NCBI RefSeq assembly: GCF_019393635.1
Contig: NC_057866.1
Coordinates: 226,203,359 to 226,267,358 of the forward strand
DNA: 64,000 nt
Direction of reading: 5' to 3'
DNA from: Dromiciops gliroides
Taxonomy: Eukaryota > Chordata > Mammalia > Microbiotheria > Microbiotheriidae
In this document: in pieces, positions 33,605-43,235 of the stretch
Layout: every line of letters starts with the position of its first letter
How positions within the stretch are numbered: the stretch's first letter is position 1
Notes under the pieces: model-generated
Database searches by the model: none
Seen by the model: the letters and a program-made list of their open reading frames with translations, nothing else
What the model was told of the DNA's origin: nothing
Program-made: the position numbers and the translations under genes

Positions 33605-33905
33605 CCTACTATTTCCACTTTGAAGTCTATAGTTCTTATGGAAGAAAATGGAAACATATAAAAATATGAATACCTTCACAAATCATATAGAATTTAGTCA
33701 TTGTATAACATATCAGAAAACTTTCTCTAATCCCCACATTCTTTCAGTCAGTCAATGGAGAAGGTGATACATTGGTGATTGGTCCATCTTGAGAGGAACT
33801 CCCTTGGAACATGCATAAGCTACATACTACATGCCAATTTCCAAACCATCTATTGCAATGACAGTTGATAACGACCTTCCTCTTCAGTTCCCACATCACA
33901 CTTTG
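33605..33905 (-). pseudogene. Decayed partial copy of LRIT3 exon 4 (FN3 to transmembrane part)
   Basis: Read on the minus strand, 33735-33870 translates to IAIDGLEIGM*YVAYACSKG then VPLKMDQ, closely following LRIT3 exon 4 residues ITIDGLEAGMQYVACVCPKG then VPPKTDQ. A stop has replaced the Gln codon. At the nucleotide level 59 of 76 bases match exon 4 (35196-35271) by hand alignment, and 16 of the 17 differences are transitions. An 8-base and a 3-base insertion disrupt the frame around GGTGATACATTGGT. Weaker similarity runs on through the transmembrane-coding part to ATAGACTTCA near 33620 and upstream towards 33905. It has the same orientation as LRIT3 and begins about 0.94 kb past its stop. 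It is a partial duplication, or the remnant of a second LRIT3-like gene. Confidence 0.8.
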
Positions 33906-34842
33906 GTTTGGTTTTTTGTTTTTTACTCTCTAATATATTTAGCATGAGATATTATATATTATAGCTATATTATTATCTTCCTCCCCACCCCCCATCTCAC
34001 CCCTGTGCATATATACAAGCATAAGATCATCTAAACTTTGTATCTGCCCCAATGCCTAGCATAGTACTCTACACACAGTAGGTACCTAATAAATTGTGTT
34101 TGCTATTATTAGTCTCATTAAGTCACCATTCCCTCATCTTCTCTTTTTAAAAAAAATCTTATGATTGTATCTAGAGAGGCAAGAGCAAGAGAAGAAATCT
34201 CTCCTAGCTAATTTAAACACAATTGTATAAAGCTATTACTTTTCCCATAATTCAACATTTTCCTTGGTTCCTCATTGATGGTATTCCCAGAAGAGTATGC
34301 TTTCGTCTTCAATAAATAAAATCCATGTTCTCTGGGTTGGCTTTCCTCTTAGTGGTACTCATGCTCATTGAATTTGACAATGAACCAAAGCCACCCCCGG
34401 CAAACGTGAATGGCAAGTAACATACAACTTTTTAAACTTGAACAAAAGTTGAGGCTTTGGGTGGCTGTGCCTGAGAAAATGTTTTCATAAGTCCACTTTA
34501 CATAGCATATGCATTTGCCATATTGCTTTGAAATTATTTTTTTAAAATAAACCCAAACCCACTAAATGATTAAATATTACTAAAGGCCCACTCTCAAAAC
34601 GTACAAAATATGTACAAGGTCTGTAGCATGTTTTCAACATTCAACAAATTCTTTCAGTTTTGAAGTCTCGTGGCATTAAGAAAAATTTAAGCACAAGAAC
34701 AATTATCTTCCCACACTGTGGGGTTTTTAGAAGATGCAGAGGCTCAAATGTTGGCATTTTATAGCTAAACCCACAGTCCATCCAAGCAAAGGTCAGCTCT
34801 GTCATTACTTATCCAGTCCCCATGTCTTTTTATGGAAAAACA
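33906..34842 (-). other. LRIT3: LRIT3 3' flank / probable 3' UTR
   Basis: The region directly follows the LRIT3 stop on the minus strand, so the 3' UTR must begin here. I find no convincing AATAAA on the minus strand close to the stop; a TATAAA variant lies at about 34757-34762. A short L2-type tail (CCTAGCATAGTACTCTACAC) is present on the plus strand at about 34045-34110. Confidence 0.4.
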
Positions 34843-35972
34843 TTAGCAATAATATTCTGATCTTGAACTCTCATTTTTGAAGGTCATAGGAGAGTCTACA
34901 CTTGACCTAGAACAAAGCAATAACCTTTCTGATTCATCTGTGCGTCTTCGAGTCCAGAGCTCCCGTGCAGGATGGGGTCTGGGAGATAGAGTCTCAAACT
35001 GTATATAAGTTTCTTTTGCTAGGTCATCTTCCCTGATGGCCTTTGGTTTATACTGAAGTCTTATAACTTTGTACAAGAGATAGAAAATCAGTGGCAAAAC
35101 AACCACACAAGCAGCACTACTCGCCACAATGAGAAAAGAAATTTGGGAGTTCGCCTTTTCATTCATTCTGTCAGTCGAAAAGGTGATACATTGGTCTGTC
35201 TTAGGAGGGACTCCCTTGGGACAGACACAAGCCACGTACTGCATACCAGCCTCCAAACCATCTATTGTAATTTGTGACTCACTGGAGTCAGTACTTAGTG
35301 GTATCATGTCCTCCTCCCCATACTTGGAATATAGTACAGTAATAGCAATGTTCTTTGTGGCATTGACAGCTGTCCAGGTCAAGGTCACACTTTCACAGGT
35401 CTCATTAAAGACCGTGAGGTTTTTTATGATGACACCAGGCTCAGTGATGGTTGCAGTGCTCAATAATGATATCTCTTTCTTGCTGGCACTGGCTGGTGGA
35501 AGTTTGCTTCCATTCATCACCACCTTTGAATTCCTTTTTCCATTAGGGAAAGACTTGGGGGGCTTTCTGCTGGTCATCTTGGTGTTCACTGATATTTCAG
35601 TGGTGATAGGTATAGTGGTAGAAATGATGATGGGAGAAGGGAAAGTAGAAGAAGAAAAAGAAGAAGAAGAAGCAGAGGAAGAAGAAAACGAAGAAGAGGT
35701 GGCTGGAGAAGACAGGGATGGAGTTATAGGTGTAGTCTTTTCAGTTACATGCTTGACCTCTTCCAGAGGCTGCTCAGCTCCAACTCTTTTTCCTGACTTT
35801 TGAGGAGGTATGGTTGTGGTGACAATGCCAACCACAGTAACACTGACAATGGCTTCTGATGTTCCGGCCAGGTTTTTGGCCTTGCAGCTATAATCACCTG
35901 CATCCTTGTAAGAAATTCCAGTCAGGCTTATTATGGACCATCGGACTCCATCTCCTGGAGTTTCCTGAATTA
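34843..35972 (-). CDS. LRIT3: LRIT3 exon 4 (terminal coding exon)
   Basis: LRIT3 is a synaptic leucine-rich-repeat/Ig/FN3 membrane protein of photoreceptors; in humans and mice it is needed for TRPM1 and nyctalopin function at the ON-bipolar synapse, and loss causes congenital stationary night blindness. This exon starts after a TTTCTTTCAG acceptor at 35973 and opens in phase 1 (G|TA, Val) with IQETPGDGVRW. GDYSCKAKNLAG supplies the second Ig cysteine. A Ser/Thr-rich linker follows (SSSFSSSSASSSSFSSS). The FN3 domain includes VTLTWTAVNA and ACVCPKGVPP. The transmembrane helix is FLIVASSAACVVVLPLIFYL, and the cytoplasmic tail includes YIQFETLSPRP and LLLCSRSSVDSP, ending SEYYC and TAA at 34843-34845. 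The open frame is uninterrupted (375 codons plus the split codon). The linker is low complexity and diverged from human; NETCES introduces a cysteine I do not expect in FN3. Confidence 0.96.
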
Positions 35973-36721
35973 CTGAAAGAAAGGAAAGAAAAACAAAACA
36001 GATGTTTATTGAGAAAGAAGAGAGCCTACACCAACCAAGCCAATCACAGTGACCAGCTATTCATTCACAGAGACAGCTTCTTCTTGTGGGCATTTTTATC
36101 TCAATTCCTAGATTCACAGTATTTTCAAAATATTTTTTCACTAAAAAAATTAAAATGAGACCCAGTGCCATCATTTAAGCAGAAGGCAGAGTGTAACATT
36201 TTTCTGGAATGGATATTCCTGATTGCTTACCCCATAAGTCCCAAATCCTTGAACTTAAAACTAATTTCACCGTGCTGATAAGCCATGGATTCTTTGGGGA
36301 TTATATTAGCAGACTAATAAATATGGTTCTTAAAAAGAACCTGATAAATAATAAGCCAAGACTTACCATCCAGGACATAAAAAACCTGCATAAGCTCTTA
36401 CAAATCATGCTAGAACATGTTTCCATATTTCAATTTTTCAAAATTTTGAATAGAAATTTGGCTTCTTCAGGCCTCAGTTTTCTAATCTGTAAATGAGGGG
36501 ATTAGACTCAATGGCCTCTAAGTAACACATCAAGTGGTATTTCCATGGCCTAGGAGTTTATTTAGTTTCACAGTGGACAAGGCATCTATTATGGCTCATT
36601 TTTATTCAAAGAAACACAAAATATTGGTGTCATTCTGCTATTAACCGTTATAGCTACTGTCTTCGTATGATTATCTCTGTGAAGTAATATCAGGCCCAAA
36701 CTTTTATTAATCATTCTCCCA
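35973..36721 (-). other. LRIT3: LRIT3 intron 3, left part
   Basis: Intron 3 spans 35973-39023 (3,051 bp), with a GTAGTC donor and a TTTCTTTCAG acceptor. This part shows no transposon I can name and no additional exon. Confidence 0.7.
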
Positions 36722-36870
36722 GGGGCAGCCAGGTGGCACAGTGGATAGAGCACCAGCCCTGGAGTCAGGAGGACCTGAGTTCAAATCCGGCCTCAGACAC
36801 TTAACACTTACTAGCTGTGTGACCCTGGGCAAGTCACTTAACCCAAATTGCCTCACTTTAAAAAATAAAA
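36722..36870 (+). mobile_element. WSINE1-like SINE in LRIT3 intron 3
   Basis: Complete copy antisense to the gene. Target duplication ATCATTCTCCCA at 36710-36721 and 36871-36882 is perfect. Confidence 0.95.
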
Positions 36871-37179
36871 ATCATTCTCCCATATGTGAGCCAGATTTCT
36901 GTGGATCTGAAAAAGCTCAACCAACATTACTTCTCACAGTGAACTTGCAAATATCATACATGTGGAGAAACAAGCAAAGCCAGCCTCTGATAGATGGATT
37001 TATGTAATTAATATAATTAAAAGTATCAATTTTGGTTCATAATAATTGATCCTTTAAGCATTTATAGCATAAATTTTCATTTTGTAATGAGACATGTAAA
37101 AACAATTTAGAAAAAAACAACAGCCTGTTGTGGTAAAAAGAGCACTAGGTTTTGTCAGGAGACATGGGTTCAAGTTGTA

Positions 37180-37443
37180 TTGTTCAATCGGGTTATACTC
37201 TTTATGACCCCAATGGGTTTATTGGGTTTTGTTGGTGTGTTGTTTTTTTCAAAGATACTGGAGAGGTTTGCCATTTCCTTCCCCAGCTCATTTTACAAAT
37301 AAGAAAGTGAAGCAAACAGGATTAAAGGACTCGTCTAGGGTCACACACCTAGTAAGTGTCTAAAGCCAGATTTGAACTCAGAAAAAAAGGAGCTTTCCTG
37401 AATCCAGGCCCAGCACTCTATCTACTATACCACCTAGCTGCCC
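37180..37443 (-). mobile_element. Mar1-type SINE
   Basis: Inverted: CTGGAGAGGTTTGCCATTTC, then GTCACACACCTAGTAAGTG, ending CACCTAGCTGCCC. A short AG/A-rich insertion (GAAAAAAAGGAGC) interrupts the head near 37381. Confidence 0.85.
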
Positions 37444-37479
37444 TTAACTAATTGTGTTTCCTTGGGAAAATCACAGAAT

Positions 37480-37900
37480 CATGGAATTCATTAGAGTCAA
37501 AATGGGATTCAAAGGCCATTTAGTTCAACACATTCCAGCACAGCTAGGAAACAGTTCCTGAAAAATCAGCCCCTCTACAATATGGCTAAGAAGTGGTCGC
37601 TGAACTGTTTAATAAACTCAAATTAGAAGGAGCCCTCCTTTTGAGACTTCACATGCTACCCTGTCTTCCTTAAAATACCCTTGTTGTTCATAAATTGTTT
37701 TCCTTATTTTAAGTCTAACTACCTCTCTGTGGCTTCCACCCAGAGCTCCTAGTTCTGCCCTTTGGAGCCAAGTCTCATCCTCCTACTTTCTCACAGGCCT
37801 CCAGATACTCAAAGACCCTGTACCATACCAGGCCTCATTTTCCCATCTGTGAAATGAAGAGGATAGACTAAATGATCTATAAGATCCTTCTAGACCTAAA
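37480..37900 (-). mobile_element. L3/CR1 LINE 3' end
   Basis: AATCACAGAATCATGGAATTC at the left is the antisense terminus; CTGAACTGTTTAATAAACTC and TTTTAAGTCTAACTACCTC follow in CR1-like order. About 420 bp, well diverged. Confidence 0.65.
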
Positions 37901-38084
37901 ATGTTAATCACTTCTTTTCTAAACTAATCAAAAGGAAAATTTATCTCCAGGAGAGTAACTATGATGCTAGATAGGTTAACAAATTCATCCAAGGTCAAAG
38001 AGGAAGCTGATGTCAGACCTAGAAAAGTGGTTTTAACTCTTAATTCATCATTCATGATATCATGCTGCTTCCTTCTCCAAATAC

Positions 38085-38275
38085 TTTCTTTTCCATGACT
38101 AATATGGAAATGTTTTGCATGACTACATGTAAAACCTATATCAAATTGCTTGGCTTCTCAATGGGGGCTGGGGGGAGGAAGGGAGAGAATTTGAAACTCA
38201 AAAGTTTTTAAAAATAAATGTTAGAAATTGTTTCTAAATGTAATTGGGGGGAAATAAGTTACTAAATAATTTTTA
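38085..38275 (+). mobile_element. L1 3' terminus
   Basis: ATATGGAAATGTTTTGCATG, CTATATCAAATTGCTTGGCT, then TAATTGGGGGGAAATAAG: the last 190 bp of an L1, as at 11636-11800. Confidence 0.75.
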
Positions 38276-39023
38276 AATGTCTGTTTAAGAGTCAGTGGTA
38301 CACTCCCTTCCCTGATGTAGACTGCAACTCTTCTATTCTTTTGTAGTTTCATGAACCGCTATAGAAAAAAAAATCATCCCTTGAGGGCCAAGTTCCTGTT
38401 TCTAAGACTTTAGTTAAGCTAGTCACTGGATAACAAAAATAAAGTTTGTCATCAGTCCCTTCCTTGAAACCTTTCTCAATTGGGAGGATGTGGCAAAGTT
38501 TGTACCCCTTCAAGAACCCAAGGTACATTTGAGTCATAAAATTGTAGCTGAGGAGGACATCAGAGGAGACATTCTTTGGGGCTAAGAAAAAAGCTTTTTT
38601 ATTCCTCTAGTCTGTTAATTCTAGAAATACTCTTAGACTGGGACATCCACCAGTTCTGACAGGCCTCAACACTATGTCAGTGGGCCTTTTATGCCCTTCA
38701 CTGACCAGGATGCCATGTCAACACAGCCTTAGCCCCTTGGGCCATTCAAGCCTTGAGAAGGAAATCTTATAAGGATCTCCTCATCTTTTAATGAAAGTGG
38801 CAGGGATTTTGGTGGAGAGGGGAAACACTGCTAGATATTGATCCTATTACCACCAATAAGTCATTTCTCCATTTCCTTGTCAACAGTTTCAGAGTATCTT
38901 TCTCAAATTAACTTACTAGTCTCAAAACTCATGTTCAGCCATGAGATTAATGTTGAACTTTTTTTAATCAGCACCCCTGAACCATGGCCCATTTCTTAAG
39001 AACAGCTGAAAGAAAATGACTAC
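38276..39023 (-). other. LRIT3: LRIT3 intron 3, right part
   Basis: No repeat or exon recognised between the L1 scrap and exon 3. The intron starts at the donor ACAG|GTAGTC on the minus strand. Confidence 0.5.
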
Positions 39024-39329
39024 CTGTAAAGTTAACTGGCAAGTTGTCTGCCCTGGTCCAGATGAGCTGTGGCGTGGGGTACCCTGTGGCATCACAACGC
39101 AAGAGAACATTGCTTCCTAGAGCTGATGTGATTTTGGTGGCCGAGGTCATCACTGATGGCTTCAGGCATTGTTCCAGCTCAGCCCTTTGAAACAAGATCC
39201 CTGTGAGGCTCTCTGGTCCACCACAGACTAGCAAGGAGTCCAGAAGCACCACAGTTGGGTCTGCAACTTTTGACAATTCTATCACTTTGGAAATGTGGCA
39301 GTCACAGAACCATGGATTATCCTGCAAAC
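39024..39329 (-). CDS. LRIT3: LRIT3 exon 3
   Basis: A 306-bp exon encoding the LRR C-terminal cap (LQDNPWFCDCHISKVIELSK; second cysteine pair in LVCGGPESL...ELEQCLKPS) and the first half of the Ig domain (SNVLLRCDATGYPTPQLIWT, with the core cysteine and tryptophan). The acceptor is TATTTAAG|G and the donor ACAG|GTAGTC. It joins exon 2 as G|GT (Gly) and exon 4 as G|TA (Val), both phase 1, so length and phases are self-consistent. The sequence lines up with human LRIT3 without gaps as far as I can recall. Frame is open throughout. Confidence 0.96.
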
Positions 39330-39624
39330 CTTAAATAGAAAACATAAAAGGTAGAGGATGAGTACATCTTTCTGCCAGCCTTGCCCAAGAACAAGTCTGT
39401 TTTCATATATGAGATAGCACAGAGCAATGGATAGAGTGCTAGAGTTGGAGTCAAGAAGATGGAGGTTGCTAAGGCTTTTCCATGAAGTGTGGTTTCTATT
39501 GTCTCTACTGAGTTTGATTTCCATTTCTAAGGAATCTGGGCTGGCTCTAAGAAACCAGTCAGAGTTTCCAAGTTGGAGTAGGGTCACTGGGTCTCCCCCA
39601 AAACCCATCATTAATAATTATTTT
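39330..39624 (-). other. LRIT3: LRIT3 intron 2, 3' end
   Basis: Intron 2 runs 39330-61917 (22,588 bp). Its last 295 bp, before the L1 block, include a MIR-like stretch near 39415-39470 (AGCACAGAGCAATGGATAGA) and the acceptor of exon 3. Confidence 0.6.
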
Positions 39625-40311
39625 CGGGGACTTCCGGGATGGAGCCAAGATGGCAGAAGAAAAGGCAGTGAGCTCCCGAACTCATGACACGATCACTCCA
39701 AAAAATATCCAAATAACGCAATAGGAAAATGCCCAGAGCAGCAAAACTCACAGAAGAATGTGTTGAAATCATCTTTTAACCAAGAACGACTTGGAAGGTC
39801 AGAAGGAGGGAGCTGCTGTGCTGATACAGGAGTGGAGCTCAACCCCACAGTCACCCTGACACAGATCCAGTCCTAGGAAGGCCTGACCAGAGAAGGAGAC
39901 CCCAAGAGCCTCTGAATCAGCCTCTGAAGCACCAGTGTCTTCTGGAAATAAGCTCACAGTCTGGTGAGAGGGCTGAGCCCTGGGCAGGGGGGAGACTACA
40001 GAGGTCTATGCTGGTGCTAAGACAGAACTTGGGTTTTTCACCCCTGCTGAGAACCAGGAGGTAGGCTTGAGTAGCAGTGGCCCAGGTAGGGGAGGGGCAC
40101 AGGCTCCTCTGAGCTGACAACCACAACACACAAAGCTGGTTGATTAGCAAGTTGGTCTGGGGTCATCTAAGGACCAGGGAACAGGCTGGGCAAGGGAAGA
40201 ACCTGATTCTCCTTAAATCATACCACCTGGGACTTCTGAAGCTTGGGATACTACAGCCTGGAAACAGTGCCCCACTTTAAGGGGCTAAAAGTCAAGTAAA
40301 AGAAAGGCAAG

Positions 40312-41466
40312 ATGAGCAGACAGAGAAAGGTGAGGACCATAGAAAGTTTCTTCAGTAACAAGGAAGACCAAGGGGCACCCTCAGAGGAAGATGTCAACAT
40401 CAAGGCCCCTATATCTAAAGCTTCCAAGAAAAATATAAATTGGTCTCAGGCCATAGAGGTGCTCAAAAAGGACTTTGAAGATAAAGTTAGAGAGGCAGAG
40501 GAAAAAATGGAAAGAGAAATGAGGGAGATGAAGGAAAGACATGAGAAAAATGTCAGCAGCTTGAAAAGTCAAATTGGCCAAATGGAAAAGGAGGTACAAA
40601 AGCTCTCTGATGAAAATAATTGCCTAAGAATGAGGATTGAACAAATGGAAGCCAGTGACTTTATGAGAAACCAAGACACAATAAAGCAAATACAAATGAA
40701 TAAAAAAGTAGAGGGCAATATGAAATATCTTCTGGGAAAAACTGCTGACCTGGAAAATAGGTCCAGGAGAGATAATTTGAAAATTATTGGTCTACCTGAA
40801 AATCATGATCAAGGAAAGAGCTTAGACATCATCTTCCAAGATATTCTCAGGGAAAATTGCCCTGAAATTCTAGAAGCAGAGGCTAAAATAGAAATTGAAA
40901 GAATCCACCAATTAGCTCCAGAAAGAGAATCCAAAAGTAAAACTCCTAGGAATATTATAGCCAAATTCCAGAGCTCTCAGGTCAAGGAGAAAATATTGCA
41001 AGCTGCCAAAAAGAAAGAATTCAAGTACTGTGGAGCCCCAGTCAGGATAGCACAAGATCTAGCAGCTTCTACATTAAAGGACCAGAGGGCACGGAATATG
41101 ATATTCCAAAGGGCAAAGGAAATGGGATTACAGCCAAGAATCACCTACCCAGCAAAACTCAGCATAATCTTTCAGTGGAAAAAATGGGACTTTAATGAAA
41201 AAGAAGACTTTCAGGTATTTGTGATGAAAAGACCTGAACTTTTTGATATGATCTTTTTTTTTTTTTTTTGCGGGGCAATGGGGGTTAAGTGACTTGCCCA
41301 GGGTCACACAGCTAGTAAGTGTCAAGTGTCTGAGGCCAGATTTGAACTCAGGTACTCCTGAATCCAGGGCCAGCGCTTTAACCACTGCGCCATCTAGCTG
41401 CTCCCCAGACCTGAACTTTTTAATGGCAAATTTGACTTTCAAATACAAGACCCTAGAGAACCATAA
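40312..41466 (+). pseudogene. L1 ORF1 (RNA-binding protein), interrupted by a SINE
   Basis: L1 ORF1p is the trimeric nucleic-acid chaperone of the L1 ribonucleoprotein. The frame starts MSRQRKVRTIESFF and continues with a coiled coil (about residues 55-125, REAEEKMEREMREMKERHEK), an RRM-like domain (about 150-250; LENRSRRDNLKIIGLPEN, IERIHQL) and the C-terminal domain (RNIIAKFQ; AARKKEF-type; ITYPAKLSIIFQ). It is open for 311 codons until a SINE at 41245-41406 falls in the last 20-25 codons. Beyond the SINE the original frame resumes as NGKFDFQIQDPREP and TAA at 41464-41466. Without the SINE it would be a complete ORF1. The present product would end with 10-15 SINE-encoded residues. Confidence 0.85.
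41245..41406 (-). mobile_element. WSINE1-like SINE in L1 ORF1
   Basis: Inverted copy flanked by a perfect 15-bp target duplication AGACCTGAACTTTTT (41230-41244 and 41407-41421). It interrupts the 3' end of the ORF1 frame. Confidence 0.97.
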
Positions 41467-41747
41467 AAAATTAGAGCTGGGGGACATACCTGGGATCGTA
41501 CTTTTGGGTGACTGTGTTGTGTCTGAGGCCGGGTTTTGGCTGGGATCCCCCTGGGTCTAGGGGTGATGCTTTGTCCACTGTGTCACTTAGCTAGGTGATG
41601 ACATCTTTAGGGCTAAATTGAGGGATGAGAGGAATGCACTGGGGGAGGGGAAAGGGCAGAGGTGAAATCCTACAGGAAAGAAACAGGAAAAGGCTTATGG
41701 AATGGGGGAAGAGATGGAAGAGGAGCAGGGCAGTAAATGAATTTTAC

Positions 41748-41968
41748 ACTCATCAGAAAAGGCTCAAAGACCTTAAACGTATCAGAGCTGCCTCAAGGAG
41801 GGACTAACAGACACATCCAAGTGGGTGGAGTAATCTATTTAATCTAGGCAGTAAAAGAGCCTCAGACTCATCAGAATTGGCTCAGATACCTCAATATCAT
41901 TAGAATTGGCTCAAGGAGGAAATAATGTACATACTCAATTGGGTGGAGTAATCTCTCTAACCCTGCAG
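41748..41968 (+). repeat. Imperfect 118-bp tandem repeat in L1 inter-ORF region
   Basis: Unit 1 starts ACTCATCAGAAAAGGCTCA (41748) and unit 2 ACTCATCAGAATTGGCTCA (41866). Both continue with CTCAAGGAGG and end GGGTGGAGTAATCT...GCAG. The units are diverged, so the duplication predates or is characteristic of this L1 subfamily. Confidence 0.8.
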
Positions 41969-43235
41969 GAAAATAGGAGGGGAAGGGGATAAAGAGAGAG
42001 GGGCAAAAGAAGGAAGGGCAGAGTGGGGGAGGGGACAGACAGAAGCAAATCCCTTTTGAAGAGGGATAGGATGAAAGAAGATGGATAATAGAATAAATAT
42101 CATGGGGAAGGGCATAGGATGGAAGGGAAACAGTTAACAATAGTAATCATGAAAAAGAGAAAAAGGGGAAAAAATTATACAAAAAATATTTATAGCAACT
42201 CTTGGTGGAGGCTAAGAATTGAGAATCAAGGGAATGTCCATCAATTGAGGAATGATGGAAAAAGCTGTGCCATATGATTGTAGTGGAATAGTCTTGTGCT
42301 ACAGGAAATGACAAACAGGATGATCCCTGAAAAACCTGGAAAGACTAATGAACATCAATTTATAGTGAAGTGAGCAGAACTGGGAGGACATTGTGCATAG
42401 TGACAGCAGTATTGTTCAATGAGCAATTGTGAATGACTTAACTACTCTCAGCAGTGCAATGATCCAAGACAATCCCAAGGAACTAATGAGGAAGCTTACT
42501 ATGCACCCCATAGAAAGAACTGATAAAAAGAACACTTATGGATTATACATATATAACTTGGTTGCAATCTTGTGGAGGGGGGAGGAAAGGGAGGGAGAGA
42601 GGGAGAAAATTTTGGAACTCTAAATCTTATGAAAATAAGTGTTGAAAAGCACCCTTACAGGGCGGAGCCAAGATGGCGGAGAGGAAAGCAGCAAGCTGCC
42701 TAAACTCTCCTTCTGTTCCCTCAAAAAGAACATTAAATCAAGCCTCTGGATAGATTCTGAAACTACAGAACCTGCAAAGAGACAGAGAGACACAGTCTTC
42801 CAACCAGAGATAATTTAGAAGACTTCAGGAAAAGGTCGGTCTGACTCAGACAAAAGAGAGGTCCAGTGCAGGGCAGCAGCCCAGCACCAAGGGGGTCGGG
42901 GCAAGTCAGCAGGAGCTGCGGGCCACAGCCGAACAACTGAGGGCCCTGGAACCTGGCTCAAAAATCTGGTGGCCAAGAAGGACAGTGGAAAAACCTACCT
43001 GCACTGGCTGGGAGGGCGGGGCTGTAGGGCCACAAATGGGACAGGCGGGATCGGGCACCTGGCCGAGCGCACCCAGACAGGAAGTGCAGGGGGTCGAACT
43101 GCACATACTATAAAGGCCTCAGAGTAAAAAGCTGGTCACACAGCACCTATACCCCTGCACAAGAAGCCCAAAACAGGGACCCTGGTGCCCCCAGAGCAGA
43201 CCTCAACTTAAAAAATAAATAAATAAGCTGCAATA

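Larger units (their letters stand above)
39625..42659 (+). mobile_element. ORF2-less L1 (HAL1-like) with intact 5' and 3' ends
   Basis: The element opens with an L1 5' end (GGGATGGAGCCAAGATGGCA), then 5' UTR, ORF1 (40312-41466, SINE-interrupted), a purine-rich inter-ORF region, and at about 42135 (AATAGTAATCATGAAAAAGAG) jumps straight to the L1 3' UTR (TATTTATAGCAACTCTTGG...AGAACTGATAAAAAG). Nearly all of ORF2, endonuclease and reverse transcriptase included, is missing. That is the layout of half-L1 (HAL1) elements, non-autonomous L1 derivatives reported in several mammals; a one-off internal deletion would look the same in a single copy. The 3' end is cut at the junction with the next L1. 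Orientation is antisense to LRIT3. Confidence 0.8.

Noticed and set aside
35129..35803. 224-codon open frame on the plus strand
   Set aside because: It is the antisense of LRIT3 exon 4, whose minus-strand frame has full homology and correct splice sites. The acidic run is the mirror of the serine-coding linker.
41490..41600. Additional SINE after L1 ORF1
   Set aside because: CTGAGGCCGGGTTTTGGCTGG and GTGTCACTTAGCTAGG resemble an antisense SINE body but without poly-T, head or target duplication. I could not decide between a decayed SINE and native L1 inter-ORF sequence.
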